NCBI RefSeq assembly: GCF_004027225.2
Contig: NC_044289.2
Coordinates: forward strand, 11,866,354-11,930,353
DNA length: 64,000 bases
Origin: Strigops habroptila
Taxonomy: Eukaryota > Chordata > Aves > Psittaciformes > Psittacidae
Direction: 5' to 3'
Positions 47,901 to 60,500 of the stretch are shown here, piece by piece. The notes under the pieces were generated by a model. It saw only the letters and a program-made list of their open reading frames with translations, made no database searches and had not been told where the DNA came from. Every line of letters starts with the position of its first letter. Position 1 is the first letter of the stretch. The position numbers and the translations under genes were made by a program.

Positions 47901-49570
47901 AAGAAGAAATGAATAAAAAGGACTTCTGCAAAGAATATAGTCTCCTGGGGAAGAAATTGCTGCTCTGCTCCACCCACACCATGCATGAGTGGCCTTCATG
48001 GATTGACTCATCCCTTCCTTTCCTGCAGGCAGGGCTGTCTGAGCTGGGAGTGCTTCGCTTGCCTTTCTGCTGTGGGGCAGGACCAGGGCTCCCTGCCCCT
48101 CTTACTCTTGTACAGGGCTGCCAGGGCTCAAAACCTGTCCTTCAAGGGACCTTGGTGTTGGAAGGGTTTCAGCTCTAGGGGGCTGCACAGGGCCACACAA
48201 CCCATGTCAACGCTTCCCCCTTGCTCTGCGCTGTCAGTCTGTCGTCTCCTAATCAGCCAGCACGTCCTTGTGCTGGATCCAGGGGGACCCACTGGGTCTC
48301 AGTGTTCATGCTGTGAGGAGGCTGTGGGTGGTGATGGGATGATGTTTGGGGGTGGTAGGACGGTGTGCCTGTGTCTCTGAGAACCCAGAGAGGAGCAGAG
48401 GAGAGATGGGGCCTGGGGCAGCTTCCATAAAGCTGTTGAGAACTGCCTGGTGACCTTGAAAGCATCTTCCCACTCAGCACCTGATCTGCTTGTGAAGCAG
48501 CATCTCACAGTGTGCTGTAAAGACTAGAACTATGCAAAGATATTTGAAAGAGCATTAAGCAAACATCTGCAACTTCTGGATGAGGGAACACCTCAAATGT
48601 GGCTGGTCAGGGGGAGTGTAACGTCTCATTCCTATGTGGGCCCTGGTGGAGCGGAGTCTGTGGGATTTGCAGGTGATGGTGATGAGTCCTTCTCCCTCCC
48701 TACGAGGTGTGCTCATGGGAGCTGGTGCTGTGCTCTCTATGTAGCATATCCTGGTTCTGGTCCCTTGCAGGTGCTGCTCAGGGACACAATCACAGTGGTG
48801 ATGAAGGGGAAGGAGCTGAGTTCCCTTCACTGCTGCCAGCAGCTTATCAAGCTCAGCAGCACCACTAACTGCAGTAAACCCATGTCTGTGGCTTGGGAGT
48901 GAAGGCTGGAAGTGGTCAATCCAGACACCCATCCGCACACGTGCGTGGTGCTGTGCTGGTGCTGGCGAGCATGTGGCAGATGACAGGTAAGAGTTAGTGT
49001 TGCTTTGCTCATTACAACACAATTTGTCTGGCTTGTACTGAGCGAAGCATTAAGCTGCAGGGAGCTGCGTCCTGATGAGGACACAGCGTACCAGAAAATC
49101 AGGTGCATGGCTTGATAGCGATATGATGGTACAATTTGGGCTCATACAAGCAGTAGCTCTCAAGAGACAAGAGCAGAATTCAAGGAGCCAAGCACCTCAT
49201 GAGAAAAGAACTAGAGAGAGATGTGGGAAGGAGATAGCGAAGACTAGATCTAGGCTGCGACGAGATTGTTGCCTCTAGCTTAGGGTTATGGATCCATCCC
49301 TCCTGGGGAGAGGACGGTGGTCAGAAGGTGGCTCTTCACCCTCCACTTGGTAATGGGGGGTTGGCTGCTCCGTCGCATATGCGGGAAGGTGGTGGTGTTG
49401 GTTTGCCCCTCTTGTCTGAAGTCTGCTCTCTCTTGGCAGGACGGGCTCAGCTCCCAGTGCCAGCCTGGTTTCATTTTTGCTTTGAGTTTCATTTTCTTAA
49501 TAGAATAAAGCATTTTGAGATGTAGCCACAGATTCCGTGAGCAGGCTGCTGGTGCTCAGGGGGAGGCTGG
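44976..49570. other. Intergenic DNA, no feature recognised
   Basis: 4.6 kb scanned on both strands. No gene, RNA, CR1 copy or long microsatellite was recognised. A purine-rich patch near 49130-49260 is odd but not identified. Confidence 0.45.
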
Positions 49571-49577
49571 CTAACAA

Positions 49578-49610
49578 TGCATGAAGCATCACTGGGGGAT
49601 GCTTCATGCA
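49578..49610. repeat. Perfect 13-bp hairpin overlapping an octamer motif
   Basis: TGCATGAAGCATC (49578-49590) is perfectly complementary to GATGCTTCATGCA (49598-49610) with a seven-base loop. The right arm runs into ATGCAAAT (49606-49613). Confidence 0.85.
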
Positions 49611-50273
49611 AATGCACAATATGCATAATTTACCAGACATAAATATTAACGATCAGCCCAACCTAACCCCTTGTAAAAACAACCAGCAACAAAACTGCTC
49701 CTGCAGCTGTGGGGAGGTCTCGTTTTCCCATCATCAGCAGCGGGGCTTTCTTCCTGCTTCCGCATCTCCCTCTCCCTGGATCCCAGCTCCTCCCTCGGTG
49801 CCGGGTGAGGCGATGAAAGGCAGCTTTTACCAGCTCCTTGCTGCTCTCCAGGGCCACACAGGAGCTTGGCCTGGACCTCTGAGGCTCAGTGCAGCCTCAG
49901 GACTCCTTGCCCTACCTTCCCTGCCAGGCACAGAGTAGATTTTCATAGAAGTGTCTCTGTGACCAAGGTATTTTTGTTTAGTTTGGGGTTTTTTTCTCCA
50001 TCTTGGGCCCAGCTTATCCTGACGCCTCTTTTCCCACCCTGCTGCTGTATATTACTTTATAGTCACTGTACAGATTGTCTCAGCTGGCACAACACAGTGT
50101 ATGAGTCAATGCTGTAGCACTAAGAGCAGGCTGACATCCCCTGTAACGAACCTCCATTCCCATGTTCAGCTCCATTTAGACCTTCATGGGTGGCTGCCCT
50201 GAGTCCACCCCAAAGGAGCTGGTTCCAAGGAAGTGGAGCCCAGGTCTGACCCCAGAGACAGTGGCTGTGTTGC

Positions 50274-50582
50274 TGTCCTGGGTTTGGCTGTAGTATAAGA
50301 AGTATAGAAACTGGGGTCAGTTGGCTGGAATCCACCCCCCACTGCTCGGGAATGGGCTGGCATCCGCCAGAGGATGGTGAACAATTGTACTGTGCATCAC
50401 TTGTGTTTTATTCTTCTCTTTATCATTATTATATATTCTGCTTTATTTCAATGATTAAGCTGTGCTTATCTTGACCTGTGAGTTTTCCCTTCTTACAGTT
50501 CTCCTCCTCATCCCACCAGGGGATGAAGAGTGAGCAAGCGGCTGAGTGGTACTCGGTTGATATCTGAGGTTAAACCACGACA
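50274..50582 (+). mobile_element. Solo LTR of a bird ERVL-like endogenous retrovirus
   Basis: About 309 bases starting TGTCCTGGGTTTGGCTG and ending GAGGTTAAACCACGACA, with TG...CA ends. Internal phrases match what I recall of a common avian LTR: CAATTGTACTGTGCATCAC, TTATCATTATTATATATTC, TGACCTGTGAGTTTTCCC and GTGAGCAAGCGGCTGAGTGG. No internal retroviral sequence adjoins it, so it is a solo LTR left by recombination. The flanking five bases (GTTGC and AATGC) agree at three positions, a weak target-site duplication as expected of an old copy. Confidence 0.8.
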
Positions 50583-53500
50583 AATGCCAAGTTGCTTCAA
50601 ATTGCAGCCAGTTCTTGAGGCAAAAGCATCTGAGAACTCCTCAGAGCATCTCCAGGGAGCCTGGTCCACTAAACACACAGAGTCATGGGATGACCTCCCT
50701 GTTGAGCAGCACCCTGGTGTTTTGGAAACCTTCCCACAGTTCTGGCTCCCTCATGCCCAGTGATGTGGGTTCCCAGCAGCTTGGGAGAAGACATTTCAAG
50801 TTGTGGCACCATCAAAGTTTAGGAGAGGTCAGCAGTGTGGAAGGAGATGGGTGAGAGGGATTCAGTGAAGGATAATGCACCAGCTTCTTTCCAGCCTGCC
50901 CTCACACCAGGGAGGCAGGAGGCCAACCCAGACTGATGTCTCTTCCAACGTATTTATGTCCCTGCACATAAGCTGGTAGGAAAGCATGGAGAGGGCTCTG
51001 CAGTGCATGAGGCTGGGAGTTAGCAGGTCCCTGTGCGCAGAGCAAGGTTTTGCCTCTGTCAGGGGGATTAATGGTGAAGCAGTTGTGTCCCCTGGGCACT
51101 CCTGCTCTGACCTTCCCTGTCCTTTCCTCTCTGCAGACACCTTGGCCTTTTGTTCTGGAACATCTTGAATTGTTTAAACCTGAATGAGACTTCCAGTTGT
51201 GGGGTTGGGATACAGGAACTGCTGCCTTCCTGAACGGCTGCACTCAAGCAATCTTTCCTCCCAGAAAATGGGAGACCGAATGGAGAGCATCAACCCATAA
51301 TGCAGCCTTCCTTTCTTCTGCTAATGCTCAGTCACTGGTGAGGAGGGAAGCTCTCAGCTCCTGCCAACCAAGTGATGCACTATCATTAAAGCTCTGAAGC
51401 AACAAAATGCTTAATATCTTTGAAGTGCTTTCCAGAGCCTGGAGTGAAATTTCACAGCTGCAGTGCAAGGCTGAGCCCCACCAGATGCTTGTAGGAGCTC
51501 TCCTTCTCCAGCTCTGTGTCAGCAGATGGGACAGTGGGATACCTCTCCGGGCCTCACAGGGACAGGACGGGTCCCTGGAGGACCCTTGGGAAGTGAGGTT
51601 TGTGTTTCCCTGGCAAAGATGACCATGCACTTGAGTTTCTTCATTTATCTCCCAAAGTTTTGAACCAGGGTAGGGGATATGTTTGGACTGTGATGGTGAT
51701 GGTCCATCTTTGTGATTGGCAGAGAATTCTTACCTTTCACTGAGGAAATAAGGACTGCCACATGCAGGATGTGTGTGGGGTGTGCTGGGGTCCTGGCTCA
51801 CCTTTCTAATGGTGTCAGAGACACAGCACAGGGCTTGCAGGCTGGCACAAGACCAGGGGAATGCAGGACATCCTGTCCTGCTCTGCCCGTTTGGGCACAT
51901 CCCTTATATCTGCACCCCACAGCTCCCGTTCCCCACACATCCCTCACTGTCACAGGGCAGGCCAGGAGGGGAGCAGAGAGGGGGTCAGGAGGCCACCCCC
52001 TTTCTAACCATGCCTTGTGCCAGAGAGGGGAGGGCGCGCTGCTGAGCACAGAGGCATTGCCAGTGCCTCATGGTCACAGTGCATCATCTCATCATTGCTC
52101 ATCTCTCCTCCTCCCTGCTGCTGCCCTCATTTGGCTGCTTTTTGTAGATGAAGAGTGGCCTTTAAAATATAGGACAAGGTCACCCTTCCCTCCCCACGCA
52201 GCACGCACAGCACTGTGCTGTGGTGCTTGGTGACAGCGGCTTTGCAGAGGCACTGCCTGCGGGTGCTGAGGGCTGCCCCACGGGGACACGTGTGCCCCTT
52301 GGATGGGCTGCTGGCTGGAGCTGGCATCCAGCAGTGCCACTGCTGCTGCTCTGTACCAGGCTGCTTTGCTTCTTGTGTCTCTTACACCCTCTCTTCTGGG
52401 CGGGCTGCCCATGGTGCCCTGCTGAAGCCCTGCTACTCACCTTGCAGGAGAGAAGTCCAAGTCCTGCCTGAGTGTCTCCAGGGTAATGGGACTCGGTGGT
52501 TGGGTTTGCAGTAATTCCTGGTCCAGTGTCAACCACTGTGGGTAGAAGTTTATTTCCACATGAGCAGGAAATGTTCCTCTTGCTCCTCACCAGGCTTATT
52601 TGCTCCTCCTGGCACTGCCAGTGCTACTGACAGCTTTACTCCTCTGTGGTGTGAGCTGGGGGGGAACTAACACACAGCCCAGTGAGTGTTTGTAGAGCTG
52701 ATGCCTTGCAAACCAGTGTCAGGTCCATTTTATTGCACCTTTCTGCTACTTTCATTGCTGCTAGACATTGTTGTCTGCATGCCTAAGCCCTCTGTGGTCC
52801 GGATTGTCACCATTCCAGCCTGACAGAGCCAAGGCAAAGTGTACAGATGAAATTCCTTGGGAGCAGTCCAAGCCTGAAAGTCCTCTGCCCTCCTTCCAAG
52901 CATAAAGATATTGAATATAAACAGCCTTGTTATTTCAAGAGGAAACAAGGGTCTAAGACAAAGCGCCCCAGAAGCAAACACTCAGCAGCAGTAGCGCTTC
53001 TTGATGAGAAGTTTCCTTGTGCCTGACCCTGGTGGCTTTCCAGGTGGATGCCAGCATTCCCATAGTGCTTTTAGTTAATGGAGAAAGATAATCCTGATGT
53101 CCTGGCCAGCACTGTGTCTGTGCAGTGCCCAGGGCTGTCCAAGCTGCTGCTGACTGTTCTGTTTCTCTGTGCTGCTGTTTGCTGACAGGATCTAGAGCTC
53201 TGGCTGGCGTTCCTAGTGTCCCCAGGCCTGGGGACCATCCTGCTCCCAGGGGTGCCATGGTGTGCAGGGGTGCTGAGCCAGAGGTGGAGCGACAGGAGGC
53301 CAAGGGCAGCACTGGTCTGGGCACAGAGCACACTTCTCCACTGAGGTGCTGGCTGGGTGCCTTCTACCTGCAGCCCTTTCGTTGCAATCTCTTGGCAAAG
53401 GGATGCTCTTACTGGAGAGAGGAGGCAGGTGGTCGACCCAAAATAACCAGATGGTGCTGTGCCTCTGAATGTAGGACAAGGTGGACCTGTAGGTCCCAGT

Positions 53501-55240
53501 GGTCTTGAAGAGTGTCTGAAGGTCTCCTTTCAGGTCTCTGAATACAAGTGCAAGGCTCGGACTGGTACTACTGGCTCCTGCCCCAAGCAAGGATCCAAAG
53601 GACCACGAGAGACACTCGGGTCCACAGTCTAGGGGTGTCTAGCTGGTTCTTTGCTTTGTGCATTTCTCAAGGATGCCTTTTGGTCCTATGGCCCAGAGGA
53701 ACTCACTGTTTATACCTTTTGAAGCCAAGAACTCTGGATTCAAGGATATTTTGTTTATTCACTTATTGTATTATACTGAGGTGTGACAGGCATCCTTCCA
53801 CCTTTTCTCTGGGGAGATAAGCCCACTAGAGAATGTGCCCATGATTAACTGCTACTTTGTTCTCTCTGTGCACAAAGCTGACTCCTGTTCATTTATTTGC
53901 ATCCCGATGGGTACTGACAAGAGAAGCAGTCGTCCTGGGTTTGTCTCCCAGCTTGGGCTGGGATTCCAGCTGTGGAAGGGGAATTATTGCCTTGGCTCTT
54001 CCCCACCCTCCTACTGTCTGGCTTGATCCATGTGAATTTGAAAATAACGAGCTTGGTGTCATACAAGATCGCTGGGTATTTGTTATCCCAGCAGCTTCCA
54101 ACCTCCTGAACACTCAAGGTCTGAGGTCCAATTTGGCTCCCAGATCTCAAACTTGTGATGCCCAGAAAGGCTTGTCTCCTTGGAGCCATTCAAACCACGA
54201 GTCTTCCATGCAGTAGTCAGAAAAGCAATCCAGTCCTTCAATCCTAAGGGTGCTGAACACATCTCTAAAGTAGGTGCAATTCTGTGGTCTTTCAGGGATG
54301 CTCTGACAGAGGCTGTTGCAAGATCACACTGGGCCATGTCCGGTGCAGTTATATTGGCCTGGTCCACATCTGCTTGGACCATCCACCTCCAGACGTCTTG
54401 TCTGAGTGATAGCAAGAGCATTTTGCTGGCTGAGCTCTCTAACCCAGACTATCTTGGTTCAAAACAAAACCCAATGGTATTTGGTTTTAATACATAGAAA
54501 GTATATTTTGACCATGCTGACTCATTTACACAAACTGTCCACAACAGCATGCTTTCCCTGCTGCCTCATAAGCACAAATGCCACATTGCTTACAATAGCT
54601 TGTTCTTCATGTGGACAAGTCAAATGAGTAAGACCCGGTGGAGATGGGCTCTTCCATGCTCAGTGAAAGAACTCTGCTGTGAAATTCAGGCACCATCAGC
54701 TTTTATTAACCATCATTAATCTTGTCCCAGCAGACTGGCAACATGAAAATTTTATGTGGCTTTTAGTAAGGCTAGGTGGAGCTTTTTAAATATCTACATC
54801 TTGAGACAGATGCGGGAAGAAATCTGTGCCAGGCCAAGCAGTCAGGAAGAAGTATATTGAAACTATAGCAGTATGATTTCAGGTTGTGAGGTGACCTGTA
54901 CTGGACCACTTGTGAGGCTTTGGCTCTGTCAAAACCACATTTACTTCTTAAGCATCTACGTAGTTTTTCCCAATGGAACGCAAAGGCTTTGGGAAGTTCC
55001 CAGAAGTGGGAGCCAACTCAAGTGTGAGTTTTGCCAAGTGACAGACCTGGAGGTTGAGCTGCAAGCCAGCAATTGTTAATGTAGCACTTATTTTAATGAC
55101 TGCCACTAATTGCAAAGCAGACAGCTCAGCAGCTGCGTGTGGCTGCAGCCCTGCAGGTTCTACTTCTCTCTAGTCCTGCTCTTCAGATGCCATGGCAAAG
55201 TCGTTGTACCCTGTAGGGCAGTTGCACTTGTGGAGGGCAG
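50583..55240. other. Intergenic DNA with an unexplained minus-strand open stretch
   Basis: No gene or repeat was identified with confidence. At 54083-54421 on the minus strand is a 112-codon open stretch unusually rich in Trp, reported as a finding. No CpG island that could mark a DLGAP4 first exon was seen. Confidence 0.4.
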
Positions 55241-55269
55241 CCTGACAGCAATCTCTCCAAGCACATCTT

Positions 55270-55582
55270 GGATGCTGGAGAGGGACTCTTCAACAGGGGC
55301 TGTAGCAATAGGACAAGGGGTTGTGGGTTTAAACTGAAACAGGAGAAGTTCAGGTTAAATATAAGGAAGAAGTTATTTACTGTGAAGGTGGTGAGGTGCT
55401 GGCACAGGTTGCCCAAAGAAGGGGTGAATGCTCCATCCCTGGGAGTGTTCAAGGCCAGGTTGGACAGAGCCTTGGGTAACACGATCCAGTGTGAGGTGTC
55501 CCTGCCCATGGCAGGGGGTTGGAACTAGATGATCTTAAAGTCCTTTCCAACCTTAACTATTCTATGATTCTATGATCTGACC
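55270..55582 (+). mobile_element. CR1 LINE 3' end
   Basis: Plus-orientation CR1 with GGAGAGGGACTCTTCAACAG, GCAATAGGACAAGGGGTTGT, AAATATAAGGAAGAAGTTAT, GATGATCTTAAAGTCC, TTTCCAACCTTAACTATTCT and a double TATGATTCTATGAT tail. It is one of the best preserved copies in the window. Confidence 0.93.
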
Positions 55583-55950
55583 TCTGGACCACATGAACTT
55601 GCGCTGTCCCTTACCCGTAACCATTCTCTGGCCCTGACACTGTATTAAATGTCACAGCTCACTGGGCTGCTCCCTCAGTGCTCTCATGGTGGGGGGATTC
55701 TGCAAGAGATTTAGCATTTCAAGTGCAGAGACAAGCTCTCCTTCAGGGCATAAGAAGCATGAGAGTCCTGCTGAGCACAGTGTGATCACCAAGGCCTCAC
55801 TCCAGTTGGCATGCAGGTGGTCATCTCATTTTGGAAGTCCCTTTCTCAAAATCCTGGCTTGAATGTGCAGGCCTTTATGCTCACTGCTGCCTCTTCCAAG
55901 GGGTCTCTCCTGGTGTGGCTCAGGCTGGCTCCAGCACTGATGGCTTTTGC

Positions 55951-56050
55951 ATAACATAGAATCATAGAATCAACTCGGTTGGAAAAGACCTTTAAGATCA
56001 TCAAGTCCCCAGGACTGAGAAGTCCACCACTCAACCATGTCATAGGCCAG
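55951..56050 (-). mobile_element. CR1 LINE 3' end, minus orientation
   Basis: CATAGAATCATAGAATCAAC then GGTTGGAAAAGACCTTTAAG, ATCATCAAGTCCCC and AGTCCACCACTCAACCATGT form the reverse complement of a CR1 3' end. The inner boundary is unclear and may reach about 56120. Confidence 0.9.
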
Positions 56051-56119
56051 AGTTGCTGCAATAAACACCCTCTGGGGTGGCTGTGGGAAGAGTTCAGAGG
56101 GAATCGAGCCCCATGCCAT

Positions 56120-57225
56120 CAAGCTCCTCAGCTGATGATAGAAAGGGTGGGAGAGAAAAGCCATTGCCATAGCTCATGCGCCACTGCTGGTCCTAGTCCG
56201 AATCCCAGTGCTGTGGATGAGGCTCCTGTTGCCCTCCTCAGCTGAGATCACCTCCTCTGCTGCTGATGCTGCAGTAGTGGATGCAGGTTGCTCCTCCAAC
56301 CTTTGTCTGCCTGCCACCCCATGCAGGACCCATTGTCCTCTCAGCCCCAGGGACGGGCACCGGGTTTCTGATGCCACTAGAGATTTCGCAGAAGTATGGC
56401 TGGGGATTTATTTATAACCTCCCCAGTTTCACCTGTCTGCTCAGTCATAACAGTCCCAGACACGCTGCCTTTCCTCCCCCGTTTTCCATATGCTAATGCT
56501 TCCCTCTCACCTGCCAGGGGCTGCTAATAGACTTGTTCATGTCAGCCTGATAGACAGCCCTTGCATTTTCTCCTCCTGCAAACTGTGTGGCTGCAGGAGA
56601 AGGAGGCATGGTGGTCCCATGGGTTTCCCATCAGCTGGGATCCCTGAGTGTCTGGATTCGAGCTCTAAGAGGTTTGGGACAGAAATCCTCTGCCCTGTGC
56701 TGCTGTGCCCAGCCTGCCCCCAGGAGCTGGAGGCAGAGAAAGCCAGGTACAGGCCGCAGCAAGCTTGGCAAGGGCTGCCGGTGCCAGCTCCCTGCCTCAG
56801 TTTCCCCAGGGCAAAGCCACAGCCCTGTTTTGCCTCAATGCCTTTGTTTCCACTTACCTCTCACCCAAAGCAGTTGTGCTATTCCTGGCTTTGCTTTAGG
56901 GGCCCGCAATAATCTGGATCTTTCCAAAACCAGGACCAGATGTGGCATAAGCCTCCATTCCTTGCCTCAGTCACCCGCAAGCTCTCCAGTTCTGTGCTCC
57001 TGTGGCAAACCCAAACGCTTCGCTCCTCCTCACCCTTCTCCCAGCTGCCAAAAGAGCCCAATGCCCTGATGCAGGACCTGCAGCAGGCTGGAAGGGTGCC
57101 GGGCATCAGCATCCCACAGTGCTGGGGCCGGTGCTGTGCCAGCCCTAGGCAGCCTCCCCTGACAAGAGGTTATTCTTCTCACTAGATATTACTTGTGGTG
57201 AGCACCTCCCTCCATTTGTGGACCT
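56120..57225. other. Intergenic DNA, no feature recognised
   Basis: GC-moderate sequence with overlapping short open stretches on both strands and no recognisable protein, RNA or repeat. Confidence 0.4.
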
Positions 57226-57229
57226 TTTG

Positions 57230-57560
57230 AGGATCTTTCATTTCCAAGGCATTCTCCCCCCACCCCTCCTTTTATTTTTAAATTAAAAAAGGGAAAAAAA
57301 GAGATGTTTCCATAGGAACTTGGTGAGAGGCTGATCCCGACCTCGTTATTTGCTCAGTGAAAGGAACTTTATTTTCGTCTGTTTGTGTACATTGTCAGAT
57401 TTTGGCTAAACCTACTTTCCTGACTTTGTACAGTGCGTTCTTTTAATCTTCATTTCAAATGCATTCATCCCGTGGCTTAATTTATCCCGTATTGTGATCA
57501 AATTTAGCTGAAAGCAATCTGCTTTTGCCAATTCTGAATATTCATCAGCTGCCTCATTCA
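57230..57560. promoter_or_regulatory. Candidate conserved non-coding block
   Basis: A continuous AT-rich stretch standing out from its GC-richer neighbours, with TTAAATTAAA near 57280, TTTAATCTTCATTTCAAATG near 57443, TTATCCCG-type words, GATCAAATTTAGCTGAAAGC near 57497 and an E-box CAGCTG near 57547. No open frame and no repeat signature. Called on texture only. Confidence 0.25.
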
Positions 57561-60500
57561 TTCACTGGAGCAAACCCTGCTCAGAGTGCTGGGTGCTGCT
57601 GGCCGCGTGTTTTGCTCGGGGTGCTGCCTTTCTACTTGCCCTTACCTGCTGCATTGGTGCTGCCTGGAGCGAGGGACCGATGGGTGCTTGGTGGGTACGG
57701 GCTCCCCAGCACCGTCCTCTTTGGACCTGTCTGAAGATAGAGGTAAGGAGGCTGGGAGAATCATAAGGAGTTGAGAAGAGGAGGGATGGATGCCCTTGCC
57801 ATCTTCACCTCGGAGATCTGCAGGTGGTAGAGGATATCTCCACCTCCCTGCCCTCCGTATCTGTTTAGCCAAGGACCTTTCTGATCTCTCCTTGTGACCT
57901 AGTTGGCCCCTTCTTTATCCCAAACTGTCTTGTTTCAGCCTCCATCCTCCTGGGAGTGTATGAATGCAATGGGGGGAACAGGAGGTGAAGTACCTGCAAC
58001 CCAGACCCCAGAGGAAAAGTCACAGGACCTTCAGGGAAACATGGTATAGTCTGAGGTATAGTCTGTGTTTCCCGATAGCCCCCAGCTAGCACTGGAGCAC
58101 AAGCTGGGAAGGTGCCTGTCTTGCCCGTGAGTTGACGTCTGCACAAAGTCCTTGATCTCAGCCATGTATCAACAATGAATGAGATTGCTGGTGGTGTGAG
58201 AAGTTACACGTCCTCTTTGCTGAAAACTCAGTGACTTGTTCTTTTTAGGGAGACATTGCACGCATTTTGGCAAGTCCCATCCAGTGAACACGGCTGTGAG
58301 AGGTAGTGCTGGGGGGAGCAAGCCCCATCTGTGCTGATGTTGAGGTCTTCAATGGAGTTTTTGTACAGATCGAACTGAAAAGGCATGGGATTGTCCCATT
58401 CCCTGCTTCACCTTTGCCTCTGTGAATCAGCAGTGTCTTAAAGAGGTGAAAAGGTTTGAAAACTGGGATGAAACAGCTCTGTTCACTAAATATTTGTGGA
58501 AAACCCCATAAGAATTGGAGAGGCGGCTTGTTTTGATGAGCAAGTGCCTCTTCCCTCTCTTGCAGCTCAGCCTCGCAGGTTCCAAGGGCTGAGGAGCAGC
58601 CAAGGGCAAGGCTGTGGCACCTTACAGAGCCACATTCCTGCACTGCACCAAGAGGACACTGCCCTGTCCCCAGTGCAATGACCCTACTGCTGGTTTGCAG
58701 ATCAAGGCATGAACATGTGTGGGGAACTGATGCTCCTATAACCCTACTGCAAAGCAATGTTAGATTCAGGGTCTGTTATGTGATGCTGTTCTACCAGACC
58801 GTGACAGGTCCTGGATAAAATATGCCTTCAGCCTCCTTTTTTCATCCATAAGATGAAATCTAACGAGACTTGCATAATGGATCAAACTGGCCCTCTTGCT
58901 ATATTCAGCTGGAAAACGTATCTGAGGTGCCCATGAGCTCTTCATAGAGAGCTGGATGGATGGTGGGCATCTCCCAGGCAGTGCTCAGCACCTTTGTCAG
59001 TCAGAGTGCAGTGCTTGTGATGTCTTGTTCTCTTCCTGGGAGAAATGAAATCAGTGAATTCATAGATAAATGAAGTTTGAGAAGTGCTTCATGAGAGAGA
59101 TCGGAAGCTGTGGCAGTGCTGTGGCTGAAGAGCCAGCTGGGTGAGGGACACAGCAGTTCAGCTTGCTTTTCAGTGTGACTAAGTTTGGGCTGTTTGCTCT
59201 GTAGGCTTGGGAAGAGGGAGAGGGAATGTGTTTGCAAGTTCTCAGGGATCTCACTGGTTTCCCTTATCCCTTTGTTGTACAGAGCAAGAACCCCTCGGCT
59301 GCAGAGCTGTACCCGGGTCTGTGCGTGAGCAGCCCCAAGCAAACATCATGGTCAAAGGGACTCAGCATCATCAGAGGCAGAGTTTGTAAAAGGGGCTGAG
59401 CACTTTGTGCATCACCTTTCTCTGCAGATGGGCTAATGTGAGAGGCCTAGAGTGAGACAAAGCAGAAATTCATGCATAATGCTACCTCCAAATCTCCTAT
59501 TTAATCCATCCCTCTGCATTAATGTCACTTTACAGCTCTTGTGCTGCCCCTAGAGACTAGAGAGATTACTGGGAAGGGAGCATGCTGGTGTTCTGTCCTG
59601 GGCTCCCGCAGCACTGTGCCACCTTACACCAGCTGAGCATCTGTCCCTAATCTGGTTTAGCTGCATACAGCTCAACAAAACCACTAAGTGGATTGGCTTA
59701 GCTCTCCTCCACTAACCCAATCTGCGAATTGGATCTGGCTGGGTTTTGCAGGGTGTACAAGTCTGTTCTGGAATCATTCAGGAGCTCTGCACAGACGGGC
59801 TGCCTCGGAGGCTCAGTGCCATTCTGAGCTGGCTGGCTCCACTGCCAAGCTGCTGGGAGCTCACTGTGGAGTGCCAGTGCTGGGCTGCTGGGCATGGTAA
59901 AATGCACCTTTCCCCATCTCCTCTGTGCCCTTCGCAGACTCACATCACCTCCCCTGCCCCTTTGGTTGTTGCACCAATGGGAGTGGCAGGATGAGTCCCT
60001 GGACTGATCCATTCCCTTCTCTGCAGCCGCATCCAGACTGGCAAGGCTTCAAAGGCAGGAGCTGGGAGTGCTGCAGGGGCAGCTATTACTGTGCTCTGGC
60101 ACAGTCAGTGGGACAGGGAAAAAGGAAGGGATGAACAGGGTCATGGCCACTGAGGGTGGCTGGAGACACTGGTATGTGTAATACAGCTCATGCATCCTTC
60201 ATTTGACTTCAGCAGGACTGTTCCTGCCTCTCAAATCCTTTCTGCCACTGCGCTGGTGGTGTAACACAACCACTAGTGCTCACAGCCCTGGAGCACAAAC
60301 ATCCAGCCCTGCCAGGACCTCACATTGCTCTTCCAGGTGCAGAAATCTGGGATGAAGGGCAGGTGGGCAAGGGCTCATTTAGGGCCATAAAGCTCAGCTG
60401 AGGCCCCTCCATAGGCATCAGCTGAGCACAGCATGGTGCGATGCTCCTGCAAGTCACCAGCTCACATCTACAGGGTGAAGAGTGGCAGCATGACCACAGA

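Noticed and set aside
49130..49260. Purine-rich patch resembling a repeat
   Set aside because: No terminal repeats, no match to CR1 or the LTR family seen nearby, and no second copy in the window.
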